Shown here one piece after another: positions 7,279 through 13,441 of a stretch of 15,645 nucleotides of DNA. The DNA comes from Trebonia sp030042015. Lineage in GTDB: Bacteria > Actinomycetota > Actinomycetes > Streptosporangiales > Streptosporangiaceae. The stretch spans positions 1 to 15,645 of the forward strand of contig NZ_JASIAL010000058.1 in the NCBI RefSeq assembly GCF_030042015.1. The letters run 5' to 3'. Position 1 is the stretch's first letter. Each line of letters opens with the position of its first letter. A program made the position numbers and the translations under genes. The notes under the pieces are model-generated. The model did not search any database, was not told the DNA's origin, and saw nothing but the letters and a program-made list of their open reading frames with translations.

Positions 7279-8102
7279 TGGGTGCTCCCTGCAGATGTGT
7301 TCTGAATCGCCTTCTCGTGGGTGATCCACTGCTTGAATTGCGCAGGAGTCACGATGTTCACGGTGAACAGCATCCTGCTGTGGTAAACGCCGCAGAGCTC
7401 GCTGCAGTGACCGGTGAACGTGCCGGTCTGCGTCGCGGTGATCTGGAAGTGGTTCGGGTGGCCGGGGATGACGTCCCGCTTGAACAGGAACTGCGGCACC
7501 CAGAAGGCGTGGACCACGTCGGTCGAGGTCAGGTTGAACCTGATGACCTCCCCGACCGGGATCTCAAGCACCGGCAGCGGGCCGAAGCCCCACATGTAAC
7601 CGTCGCTGGTGACGTCGTACTGCGGGTAGTTGAACTCCCAGCTCCACTGGAAGCCGATCACGTTCACCGTGACGGCCGGCTTGGCGGACAGCGAGTCGAT
7701 GTAGTTCTCGTCCTTTGCGGTGTAGTAGAAGAGCACCGCGATGAGGACGAACGGCACGACCGTGTAGAGGATCTCGATCGGCATGTTGTAGCGGACCTGC
7801 GGCGGTAGCTTGTCGCCGCGCTTGCGGTGGAAGATGACCGCCCAGAGGATCAGCCCCCACACCACGCAGCCGACGAGCAGCCCGGCGATCCACGACCCCT
7901 GCCACAGGCTGAGCGTCACCTTGCCCTGCTCGGTGACGGGATTCGGGAAGCCGAGGCGGGTGAGCGTGTCGTTCGCGCATCCCGTGAGGGCGAGCAGGAG
8001 GACGACAAGCACGCCAGCGCGCACCGCGTTGGCCCGGCGGCCACGGCGGCGCGCGGCGGTGCCGCGCGCGCCCGGCGCGCCCTGCCGGCGGAACAGAGTC
8101 AA
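7275..8102 (-). CDS. ctaC: Cytochrome c oxidase subunit II, lipoprotein with CuA centre
   Basis: Subunit II takes electrons from cytochrome c (in actinobacteria usually the bc1-associated cytochrome) and passes them to subunit I. With the TTG start at 8102 it has 275 residues. An arginine-rich N-region and a hydrophobic segment lead to the lipobox LTGC (lipidated Cys42), followed by two membrane helices (about 67-92 and 108-128) and a periplasmic cupredoxin domain. The CuA ligands are complete: H198, C233, E235, C237, H241 and M244, in HCSELCGVYHSRM. The aromatic QWSWEF patch for electron entry is at 152-157. The start is chosen for the purine-rich ribosome site GGGAAGGGAAGGGG (8110-8123 on this strand), 7 nt before TTG. 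An ATG at 8159 would add 19 atypical residues. It is the first gene of the oxidase operon. Confidence 0.94.
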   Translation of the reverse strand: MTLFRRQGAPGARGTAARRRGRRANAVRAGVLVVLLLALTGCANDTLTRLGFPNPVTEQGKVTLSLWQGSWIAGLLVGCVVWGLILWAVIFHRKRGDKLPPQVRYNMPIEILYTVVPFVLIAVLFYYTAKDENYIDSLSAKPAVTVNVIGFQWSWEFNYPQYDVTSDGYMWGFGPLPVLEIPVGEVIRFNLTSTDVVHAFWVPQFLFKRDVIPGHPNHFQITATQTGTFTGHCSELCGVYHSRMLFTVNIVTPAQFKQWITHEKAIQNTSAGSTQ

Positions 8103-8124
8103 GTGAGCGCCCCTTCCCTTCCCA

Positions 8125-8229
8125 CCTGTTGGCACAGACCAGCCGGCCCGGTGGCTCACGCCAGCCAGTGCTTGCCTGCCGGCACAAACCAGCCAGTGCT
8201 TACCTGTGGCATGTTGGCACGGACTAGCC
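8125..8229. repeat. Three degenerate 20-bp direct repeats plus two 18-bp repeats upstream of ctaC
   Basis: CCTGTTGGCACAGACCAGCC (8125-8144), CCTGCCGGCACAAACCAGCC (8175-8194) and CATGTTGGCACGGACTAGCC (8210-8229) share a GGCAC-R-R-AC-Y-AGCC core. Interlocked with them, CCAGCCAGTGCTTGCCTG (8161-8178) and CCAGCCAGTGCTTACCTG (8189-8206) differ at one base. Spacing is irregular (50 and 35 bp for the first set, 28 bp for the second), so it is not a CRISPR array. It could be a regulator-binding array for the oxidase operon or a decayed tandem repeat. Confidence 0.65.
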
Positions 8230-8476
8230 GGCCAACAGCGCCGGCACCCACGGTCTTGGGGCCGGTCCGCGTTCTTCTACAGCGTGTCGTGGAAACAGTA
8301 TCGCGCGCCTTCGCGGCGCCGTAGGGGACCCCCGGCGTTCCGCGCCATGTGGGTGGTTTGGCGACACGCCGCAGTCAGCTGGCTTCTTTGCGTATTACTC
8401 GCGTAGTCACCGGCGGCCAGGGCAGTATTGGGGACGTGGACGTGATCGCGTGAACCGTAACTGGTTCGGCCTTATT

Positions 8477-8533
8477 GTCCCCGGGGGACGACCCCCCGGG
8501 GACCCCCCGCACGGGGGGACTGCCCGTCCCCCC
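8477..8533 (+). repeat. Cluster of GC inverted repeats with mutually exclusive pairing
   Basis: GTCCCC/GGGGAC (8477-8482 and 8484-8489) form a palindrome. GGGGGGAC (8513-8520) pairs perfectly with GTCCCCCC (8526-8533) over a 5-nt loop. Its G6 part can instead pair with CCCCCC at 8503-8508 over a 4-nt loop. The two pairings exclude each other. The block lies directly before the TusA domain. Confidence 0.6.
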
Positions 8534-8566
8534 GTGCCCCCCTGGGCGGCGACGCCGGAACCACCG

Positions 8567-8788
8567 GTGCTGACGATCGACGCCCTGGGCCGCAAGTGCC
8601 CGATCCCGATCATCATGCTGGCCGAGCAGATCCGCGACGTGCCCATCGGGGCGGTGATCGCGGTGCTCGCCGACGACCCGGCCGCATACAGCGACGTCCC
8701 GGCCTGGTGCGGGATGAAGTCGCATGAGTTCGTGTACCGCGACGAACTGGAGTCAGGCTGGGCGTTCGGCATCCGCCGCCGCTACTGA
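8567..8788 (+). CDS. TusA/SirA-family sulfur-carrier protein
   Basis: TusA-type proteins carry persulfide sulfur on one cysteine and hand it to acceptors in sulfur relay (tRNA thiolation, molybdenum cofactor, Fe-S metabolism). The signature DALGRKCPIPIIML, with active Cys11 of the CPxP motif, is followed by IGAVIAVLADDPAAYSDVPAWC, matching E. coli TusA as I recall it. The size, 73 residues, fits the family. The start is uncertain. The frame is open to a GTG at 8450 (112 residues), but that adds a Pro/Gly-rich stretch encoded by hairpin DNA with unusual codons (many CCC, GGG and CGA). I therefore prefer GTG 8567, with GGAA at 8557-8560 as a poor ribosome site. In many actinomycetes, as I remember, a similar domain forms the C-terminus of a cysteine desulfurase near the cox genes, so this could be a remnant of such a fusion. 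It ends 19 nt from the stop of convergent ctaG. Confidence 0.75.
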   Translation: MLTIDALGRKCPIPIIMLAEQIRDVPIGAVIAVLADDPAAYSDVPAWCGMKSHEFVYRDELESGWAFGIRRRY

Positions 8789-8807
8789 CCCGGCTACGTC
8801 TCGCGCC

Positions 8808-9830
8808 TCACTTGAAGCGCTCGGTGAACCGGGGATCGCTCTCCCACCAGGGGCGGTCGTCATCGGCGGTGTCCGCCGGCTCGCCGCCCGCGACCGGGCT
8901 TACGCTGGCGGCTTCCGTCGCGGCTTCCCCAGCTGCCCTGGCTTCGCTGGCGGCTTCCTTCGCGTCGAGTTCGGCGTCGACCTCGGCCGCCTCGGCCTGA
9001 TCCTCGCGCATCATCTGGATCAGCTGCACGCCAAGGAACGGCAGCCCTACGAGGTCGCCGAGGATCCAGATGATCCCGCCGCCGAGGACCTGGCTGGTGG
9101 CCAGGCTGGGGCCCCACGGGTACCCGACCGCGTGGTAGTAAGGGGCGGCGATCACGTTGGTGTCCGCGATCACCGCGATGCCGAAGAACGCGTCGCCGAC
9201 CACCTCGGCGGCGGTGATCCACATCCCGACCCCGTACGGGTACTGCCTGGGTACCGGGTCGACCCGCAGCAGCGTCCAGAAGAACACGTACCCCGGCACC
9301 ATCAGCACGAGGTAGGTAAGCTCGCGCGTCGTCCCGCTGTGGAAGACCGCCGTGTACCAGGACGTGAAGTACATCGTCATCGGCACGGCGACCAGCGCCA
9401 GCGTGGTGATCGCGGGGAACGTCACGACGACGGCGGCGCGGCTGCGCACGATCTTGCCGACCCGCCGCCCGGCGGCGGGGTACGCGGCACCGAGCAGCGT
9501 GAGCGGCTTGCCCATGGCCAGGAACAGCGGCACAAGCAGCACCAGGAGCACGGTCTGCGTGGCCCGGGCGTAGAACAGCACCCCCTGGTACGCGCCGATC
9601 CAGGACATCGTGGCCAGCACCAGCGCGCCAAGGCCGATCCCGCAGAATGCCACCGCCCGCCCGGTCGCCCAGCTGCCGCCGCCGCGGCGGACCCGCCAGA
9701 CTCCCGCGAGGTAGCATGCGCCGAGCACGACGACGAGCGCGATCATCGGCACGTCGGCGGTCCACTGGGTGAATGCGCGCCCGAGCGTCAGCTGTGGCGG
9801 TCCATGGTATCCCGATGCGAGCGCGCCCAT
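8808..9830 (-). CDS. ctaG: Cytochrome c oxidase assembly protein, CtaG family (caa3_CtaG)
   Basis: This 340-residue polytopic membrane protein belongs to the caa3_CtaG family, implicated in assembly of aa3/caa3 oxidases, probably copper delivery. About seven hydrophobic segments lie between residues 27 and 272. Typical landmarks are SWIGAYQGVLFYARATQ (76-92), PLFLAMGKPLTLL (101-113) and RVDPVPRQYPYG (189-200). The helices are followed by an unusual cytoplasmic tail (273-340): an Ala/Glu-rich stretch that looks helical, then an acidic end (DDDRPWWESDPRF). It is unrelated to the Cox11-type protein that shares the symbol CtaG in proteobacteria. The neighbouring oxidase genes support the role. 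The start is the first ATG of the frame; a weak GGAG is upstream, so a slightly different start is possible. Confidence 0.88.
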   Translation of the reverse strand: MGALASGYHGPPQLTLGRAFTQWTADVPMIALVVVLGACYLAGVWRVRRGGGSWATGRAVAFCGIGLGALVLATMSWIGAYQGVLFYARATQTVLLVLLVPLFLAMGKPLTLLGAAYPAAGRRVGKIVRSRAAVVVTFPAITTLALVAVPMTMYFTSWYTAVFHSGTTRELTYLVLMVPGYVFFWTLLRVDPVPRQYPYGVGMWITAAEVVGDAFFGIAVIADTNVIAAPYYHAVGYPWGPSLATSQVLGGGIIWILGDLVGLPFLGVQLIQMMREDQAEAAEVDAELDAKEAASEARAAGEAATEAASVSPVAGGEPADTADDDRPWWESDPRFTERFK

Positions 9831-9913
9831 GCGGCTACGCTACCGCTCCGCGGGACCACCCGCTCCGCGAGGCCGGCGCAGCCGACTGCCGGTCACGCCT
9901 GTCATCCCGGCCG

Positions 9914-9938
9914 CCCACCGCCCTGCGGGACGGGTGGG
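9914..9938 (-). terminator. Hairpin downstream of adoK
   Basis: CCCACC (9914-9919) pairs with GGTGGG (9933-9938), with an inner CCC/GGG (9921-9923 and 9927-9929). It begins 27 nt past the adoK stop and lies in the 134-nt gap before ctaG on the same strand. No U tract follows on the minus strand, so termination is only a suggestion. Confidence 0.3.
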
Positions 9939-9964
9939 ACAGAAGGGAAAACCGTGGCGGCTGG

Positions 9965-10939
9965 CTAGGCGACCAGGTGGGCGGCGATTTCCTTCGCGGC
10001 CTCGTCGCCGTACGCGACGGCGGCGCGCTCGGTCAGCGGGCCAGGCTTGAGGTCGTACTCCTGCGGGCCGATCGTCTCCAGGACGTGGACGGCCATCAGG
10101 TTGCCGAGCTGGATAGCGCGCTCGGTGGACAAGCCCCAGGCCGTCGCGGCGAGGAAGCCGGAGCGGAACGCGTCGCCCGCGCCGGTCGGCTCGACGAACT
10201 TCGCGTCAGGGACCGGGCCGACGACGACCGGCGGCGCCCCCTGCCGTTCCACCCGGGCGCCGGCCGAGCCGAGCGTGATGACCCGCGTGCCCACGCGCTC
10301 CAGGATGTCGGCGTTGCTCCAGCCGGTCTTGGATTCGATGACCGCTTCCTCGTACTCGTTGCAGAACAGGTAGGCCGCGCCGTCGATGAGCGGGCGCATC
10401 GACTCGCCGTCGAGGAAGGCGACCTGCTGGGAGAAGTCCGCGGCGAACGGGACGCCCGCGGCGCGGCAGTCGGCGGTGAACCGCTGCATCGCGGCCGGGT
10501 CGCCCGCGCCGATCAGCACCAGCTCGACGTCATGCGCGGCGGCGAAGGAGGCGATGTCGATCGAGCTGTCCTCGCTCATCGCGCCGGGGTAGAACGACGC
10601 GATCTGGTTTCCCTCGGTGTCGTTCGTGGCGGTGAAGCGGGCGGTGTGCCGCGTCGCCGACGTCTGCACCCCGGAGGTGTCGACGCCGTGCGCCTCCAGC
10701 CAGGCGCGGTATTCGGCGAAGTCCGCGCCTACGCTGCCGACAAGCAGCGGCTTAAGCCCCAGGCAGCCAAGGCCGAACGAGATGTTGCCCGCGACGCCGC
10801 CGCGCCTGATCTCCAGGTCGCCGACGAGGAACGACACCGACACCTTGTCCAGCTTTTCAGCGATCAGCGTGTCGGTGAACTTGCCAGAGAACATCATCAG
10901 GTGGTCGGTCGCGATCGACCCGGTGACGGCTATGCGCAT
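9965..10939 (-). CDS. adoK: Adenosine kinase, PfkB/ribokinase family
   Basis: It transfers phosphate from ATP to adenosine (purine salvage). The 324-residue protein starts MRIAVTGSIATDHLMMF, contains KVSVSFLVGDLEIRRGGVAGN (32-52) and HTARFTATND (98-107), and has the PfkB anion-hole/catalytic motif PTGAGDAFRSGF (251-262) with catalytic D256. These features and the length match M. tuberculosis AdoK (Rv2202c) closely as I remember that sequence. That enzyme is unusual in being a ribokinase-like adenosine kinase. Many annotations of such orthologues say only carbohydrate kinase. It follows erpA by 28 nt on the same strand, so the two are probably co-transcribed. No anomalies are seen. Confidence 0.85.
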   Translation of the reverse strand: MRIAVTGSIATDHLMMFSGKFTDTLIAEKLDKVSVSFLVGDLEIRRGGVAGNISFGLGCLGLKPLLVGSVGADFAEYRAWLEAHGVDTSGVQTSATRHTARFTATNDTEGNQIASFYPGAMSEDSSIDIASFAAAHDVELVLIGAGDPAAMQRFTADCRAAGVPFAADFSQQVAFLDGESMRPLIDGAAYLFCNEYEEAVIESKTGWSNADILERVGTRVITLGSAGARVERQGAPPVVVGPVPDAKFVEPTGAGDAFRSGFLAATAWGLSTERAIQLGNLMAVHVLETIGPQEYDLKPGPLTERAAVAYGDEAAKEIAAHLVA

Positions 10940-10967
10940 TGAGCGAGGTTACCGCGCGCGGCGTGCG

Positions 10968-11318
10968 TCAGTGGAAGGAATCGCCGCAGGCGCAGGAGCC
11001 CGTCGCGTTCGGGTTGTCGATCGTGAAGCCCTGCTTCTCGATGGTGTCCACGAAGTCGATGGTCGCGCCGGTCAGGTAGGGGGCGCTCATCTTGTCGGTG
11101 ACCACCTCGACGCCGCTGAACTCCGCCACGATGTCGCCGTCGAACGAGCGCTCGTCGAAGTACAGCTGGTAACGCAGTCCGGAGCATCCGCCCGGCTGCA
11201 CGGCGACGCGCAGCCGCAGGTCATCCCGGCCCTCCTGGCTCAGCAGCGCGCCGACCTTGACGGCGGCGGCGTCGGTGAGGATGACGCCCTCGCGCGTCGC
11301 TTCGTCCTGAACGGTCAT
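10968..11318 (-). CDS. erpA: Iron-sulfur cluster insertion protein, ErpA/IscA (HesB) family
   Basis: A-type carriers receive Fe-S clusters and insert them in target apoproteins. The 116-residue protein has the three invariant cysteines: C45 in QPGGCSGLRYQL, and C109 and C111 in the terminal GSCACGDSF. ITLT-type strands (GVILTDAAAVKV) are at the N-terminus. The frame extends upstream to 11360, but the start chosen is the ATG at 11318, which has GGGAG a short distance before it and gives the family length. erpA and iscA cannot be told apart by reading; ErpA-like (SufA/HesB) is the usual actinobacterial assignment. adoK lies 28 nt downstream. Confidence 0.88.
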   Translation of the reverse strand: MTVQDEATREGVILTDAAAVKVGALLSQEGRDDLRLRVAVQPGGCSGLRYQLYFDERSFDGDIVAEFSGVEVVTDKMSAPYLTGATIDFVDTIEKQGFTIDNPNATGSCACGDSFH

Positions 11319-11380
11319 CTGTGACTTGCTCCCGTCTCGGTTCTGCCGCCCGCGCGGCACTGTCGTTCCTCATCAACCAT

Positions 11381-11397
11381 ATGCCCGGGCCCGGCAT
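11381..11397. promoter_or_regulatory. Near-perfect 17-bp dyad between pspAB and erpA
   Basis: ATGCCCGGGCCCGGCAT is a dyad around base 11389 with one mismatched pair. It lies 16 nt past the pspAB stop and 63 nt before the erpA start. It may be an operator of erpA (for instance for an Fe-S-responsive repressor) or the terminator stem of the psp genes. The sequence does not decide. Confidence 0.35.
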
Positions 11398-11412
11398 TCC
11401 GCACGACCGCCC

Positions 11413-11997
11413 CTAGATGCCGGGCGCTCCCCACACAGGGAACCACTTGGTCAGGTCGGGCTCGATCTTCAGGTCATCGCCGAGCACGCCCTTCATCTGC
11501 AGCTCCAGCGCGTTGTCGCGGTGCTCCCCCGACAGCGGCGCGAACGGGTAGAACGTGCCCCGCTTGTACAGGTACACCAGCGCGAGCCTGCGTTCGGCGC
11601 TGTCCCTGAAGGCCACGAGCGTGCACAGGAGCTGCGGGCCGAAGCCGTTGTCCACCAGCGCGCTGTTCACCGCGTGCAGGTCGGTGACCAGCGCGTCCAG
11701 CTCGTCGGACATGTGCGAGCTGACCAGCCAGGTGAACCCGTAGGAGTCCCGGCTCACCTCCACGGGCAAGCCGCCGCCCGGCTTTCCCGTGTCCATGTTG
11801 AGCAGGTCCCGCACGTCGTCCTGGATGTCGGAGAACGTCTTGCCCTCGACCGACCGGAAGCACACCGAACCCGACCCGGTGGGCGTGAACCCGGTCGCCG
11901 CCTGCAGCGTGATCGCCGCGGACGGGAGCGCGAACAGGTCGTCCAGCTTCGGCTGGACCGGTTTGGTCCGGCCGAGCAGGACGTCGAGGAAGCCCAT
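11413..11997 (-). CDS. pspAB: PspA-associated protein PspAB
   Basis: The 194-residue soluble protein begins MGFLDVLLGRTKPVQPKLDDLFALPSA and matches PspAB, the protein encoded with HtpX and PspA in actinobacteria, cyanobacteria and archaea. It has no membrane segment and no catalytic motif I recognise. The biochemical role is not established. The family is linked to membrane-stress genes by conserved gene neighbourhood, as here. Its ATG overlaps the last base of the htpX stop (TAATG, 11999-11995), which implies translational coupling. Confidence 0.82.
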   Translation of the reverse strand: MGFLDVLLGRTKPVQPKLDDLFALPSAAITLQAATGFTPTGSGSVCFRSVEGKTFSDIQDDVRDLLNMDTGKPGGGLPVEVSRDSYGFTWLVSSHMSDELDALVTDLHAVNSALVDNGFGPQLLCTLVAFRDSAERRLALVYLYKRGTFYPFAPLSGEHRDNALELQMKGVLGDDLKIEPDLTKWFPVWGAPGI

Positions 11998-12971
11998 TAG
12001 CGGGGGGCCGCCTGGCCAAGCTGGCGCTGGATCTTCTCGAGCTCCGCGAGCCGGCGCTCAAGCGACGGGTGCGTGGAGAAGATCGCGGCCAGGCTCGGCC
12101 CGCCACCGCCGCCGGCACCGCCGCCGCGGGTGAGCTTCATCGCTGGGGCGAAGTAGAACGCGTTCAGCGGCTCGGCGGAGCGCAGGTCCTGCGTCGGGAT
12201 GCGCGCCATCCCGTTGCTCACCTTGACCAGCGCGCTCGCCAGCGCGCTCGGCTGGCCGGTCAGCAGCGCTCCGCTGCGGTCCGCGGACAGCTCGCGGTAC
12301 CGGGACAGCAGCCGGATCAGCAGGAAGCTGATCGCGTACACCACCGCCGACACCAGCATGATCGCCAAGAGGATCGGCAGCGCGCTCTGGTTGTTGCTCC
12401 TGCGGCCGCCGCCGAACAGTTCCGAGTAGAACGCGAACCGCACGAGCAGGCCGGCCACGATGGCCAGCAGCGACGCGTAGGTCATCACCTGGACGTCCTT
12501 GTGCGCCACGTGCGACAGCTCGTGCGCGAGCACGCCCTCGAGCTCCTCGTTGGTCAGCCCGCCGTGCAGCAGCCCCTCGGTGACGCACAGCACCGCATGC
12601 TTGCTGTTGCGCCCGGTCGCGAACGCGTTGGGCATCCGGGTGGGGGCGATCGCCACCCGCGGCTTGTCCATGTTCGCGAGCGCGCACAGCCGGTCCACGA
12701 TGCCGTGCAGCTCCGGCGCTTCCTGCGGGGAGACCTCCCTGGCCCCTGCCGCGGCCAGCGCGATCTTGTCAGAGTAGAAAAGCGATATGAACGCGGCGCC
12801 GCCGCCGAAGATGAGGGCGATGACCACGATCGCGGCGCCAGAAGCGTGCACCGCGGCCATGATGCCGATGATGAGGGCGACGAACGCGACGAACACCAGC
12901 CCGAGGAGGAACATCGTCAACGTCATACGGACGGTCAGACCCCGGTCAGGCGCATACCTCGTACGCGCCAT
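11997..12971 (-). CDS. htpX: HtpX-type membrane zinc metalloprotease (peptidase M48)
   Basis: It degrades misfolded membrane proteins at the cytoplasmic membrane. The 324-residue protein has two N-terminal helices (about 15-40 and 45-65), the zinc site HELSH (H150, E151, H154), a second helix pair (about 163-181 and 198-222) and the third zinc ligand E227 in RYRELSADR. A glycine-rich loop, TRGGGAGGGGGPS (281-293), precedes FSTHPSLERRLAEL near the C-terminus. The frame extends upstream to 13055, but the ATG at 12971 has an excellent GGAGGTG ribosome site 6 nt before it. The stop overlaps the pspAB start by one base. A 176-nt gap separates it from pspAA, so it may have its own promoter. Confidence 0.94.
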   Translation of the reverse strand: MARTRYAPDRGLTVRMTLTMFLLGLVFVAFVALIIGIMAAVHASGAAIVVIALIFGGGAAFISLFYSDKIALAAAGAREVSPQEAPELHGIVDRLCALANMDKPRVAIAPTRMPNAFATGRNSKHAVLCVTEGLLHGGLTNEELEGVLAHELSHVAHKDVQVMTYASLLAIVAGLLVRFAFYSELFGGGRRSNNQSALPILLAIMLVSAVVYAISFLLIRLLSRYRELSADRSGALLTGQPSALASALVKVSNGMARIPTQDLRSAEPLNAFYFAPAMKLTRGGGAGGGGGPSLAAIFSTHPSLERRLAELEKIQRQLGQAAPR

Positions 12972-13147
12972 TTGGCACCTCCGATCGCGCCAGGCTCCGC
13001 GTCCTGTCTGTCGCGTGCCTGGCTCCACAAGCAAATCTACCCGTACAACGCCCAACGCAGGCTGAACGCTTCCGCTAAGTCCGCCCAGAGCGACGTGTGT
13101 CCGCTCACAGCGGATTTTCCGCGGGCAGGCCGGCTATGACAGGGCGG
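12972..13147 (-). promoter_or_regulatory. Gap between pspAA and htpX with a cluster of TCCGC/GCGGA half-sites
   Basis: TCCGC occurs at 13071, 13080, 13100 and 13118, and its complement GCGGA at 13110. Two overlapping perfect dyads result: TCCGCT-CAC-AGCGGA (13100-13114) and GCGGA-TTT-TCCGC (13110-13122). They could be operator sites for htpX-pspAB or hairpins ending or attenuating the pspA-pspAA message. The part nearer htpX holds TAGATT (minus strand) as a possible -10, without a convincing -35. Confidence 0.45.
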
Positions 13148-13441
13148 CTACGGCTGGCCGACCGAGTCGCCAGGGATCCTTCCGTCGGCCAGCAGCTGGC
13201 GCACCTCGGCGATCGTGGCGTCCGAGAACGGCAAGATGACGTCCGCCGTCACGAACGTGTCGTCAGGCACCCGCGCCCCCGATTCGCGCACGAGGTGGAC
13301 CGACGCGTCGAGCGCCGCCTTGAACGCGGGCTCGTCGCCCTTCTCGACGGCCGCGTCCAGTGCCGCATCCAGCGTGGACAGCTTGGCTGCCACGTCGTCG
13401 TCGACCAGGAACTGGCCTTCGCCCAGAATCCGCACTATCAC
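13148..13441 (-). CDS. pspAA: PspA-associated protein PspAA
   Basis: The 97-residue soluble protein beginning MIVRILGEGQFLVDDD resembles PspAA, a small partner typically encoded directly after pspA in actinobacteria and other phyla. The N-terminal MIVRI.GEGQF.V and the central LDAALDAAVEKGDEPAFKAAL segment are typical as far as I recall. There are no cysteines, membrane helices or catalytic motifs, and its function is not established beyond the gene association. The GTG start overlaps the pspA stop as GTGA (13441-13438), so translation is probably coupled and the protein is made with PspA. Confidence 0.85.
   Translation of the reverse strand: MIVRILGEGQFLVDDDVAAKLSTLDAALDAAVEKGDEPAFKAALDASVHLVRESGARVPDDTFVTADVILPFSDATIAEVRQLLADGRIPGDSVGQP

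Larger units (their letters stand above)
8103..8566. other. Intergenic region between ctaC and tusA: degenerate direct repeats and GC hairpins
   Basis: No gene is convincing here. The part next to ctaC (8123-8230) holds imperfect direct repeats and should contain the leader of the leftward oxidase operon. The part next to tusA (8477-8533) holds strong, partly competing inverted repeats. I looked for clear -35/-10 pairs on both strands and found none that I would defend. Confidence 0.6.

Noticed and set aside
5935..7305. A 456-codon plus-strand frame opposite ctaD
   Set aside because: It is an Arg/Glu/His-rich shadow of a fully conserved oxidase subunit gene, with no motif.
8123..8230. CRISPR array
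   Set aside because: The repeats are degenerate, overlap each other, are irregularly spaced and no cas gene is present.
8450..8566. Coding N-terminal extension of the TusA gene
   Set aside because: It is encoded by hairpin DNA with unusual codons and gives a Pro/Gly-rich stretch absent from the family; kept as an alternative start only.
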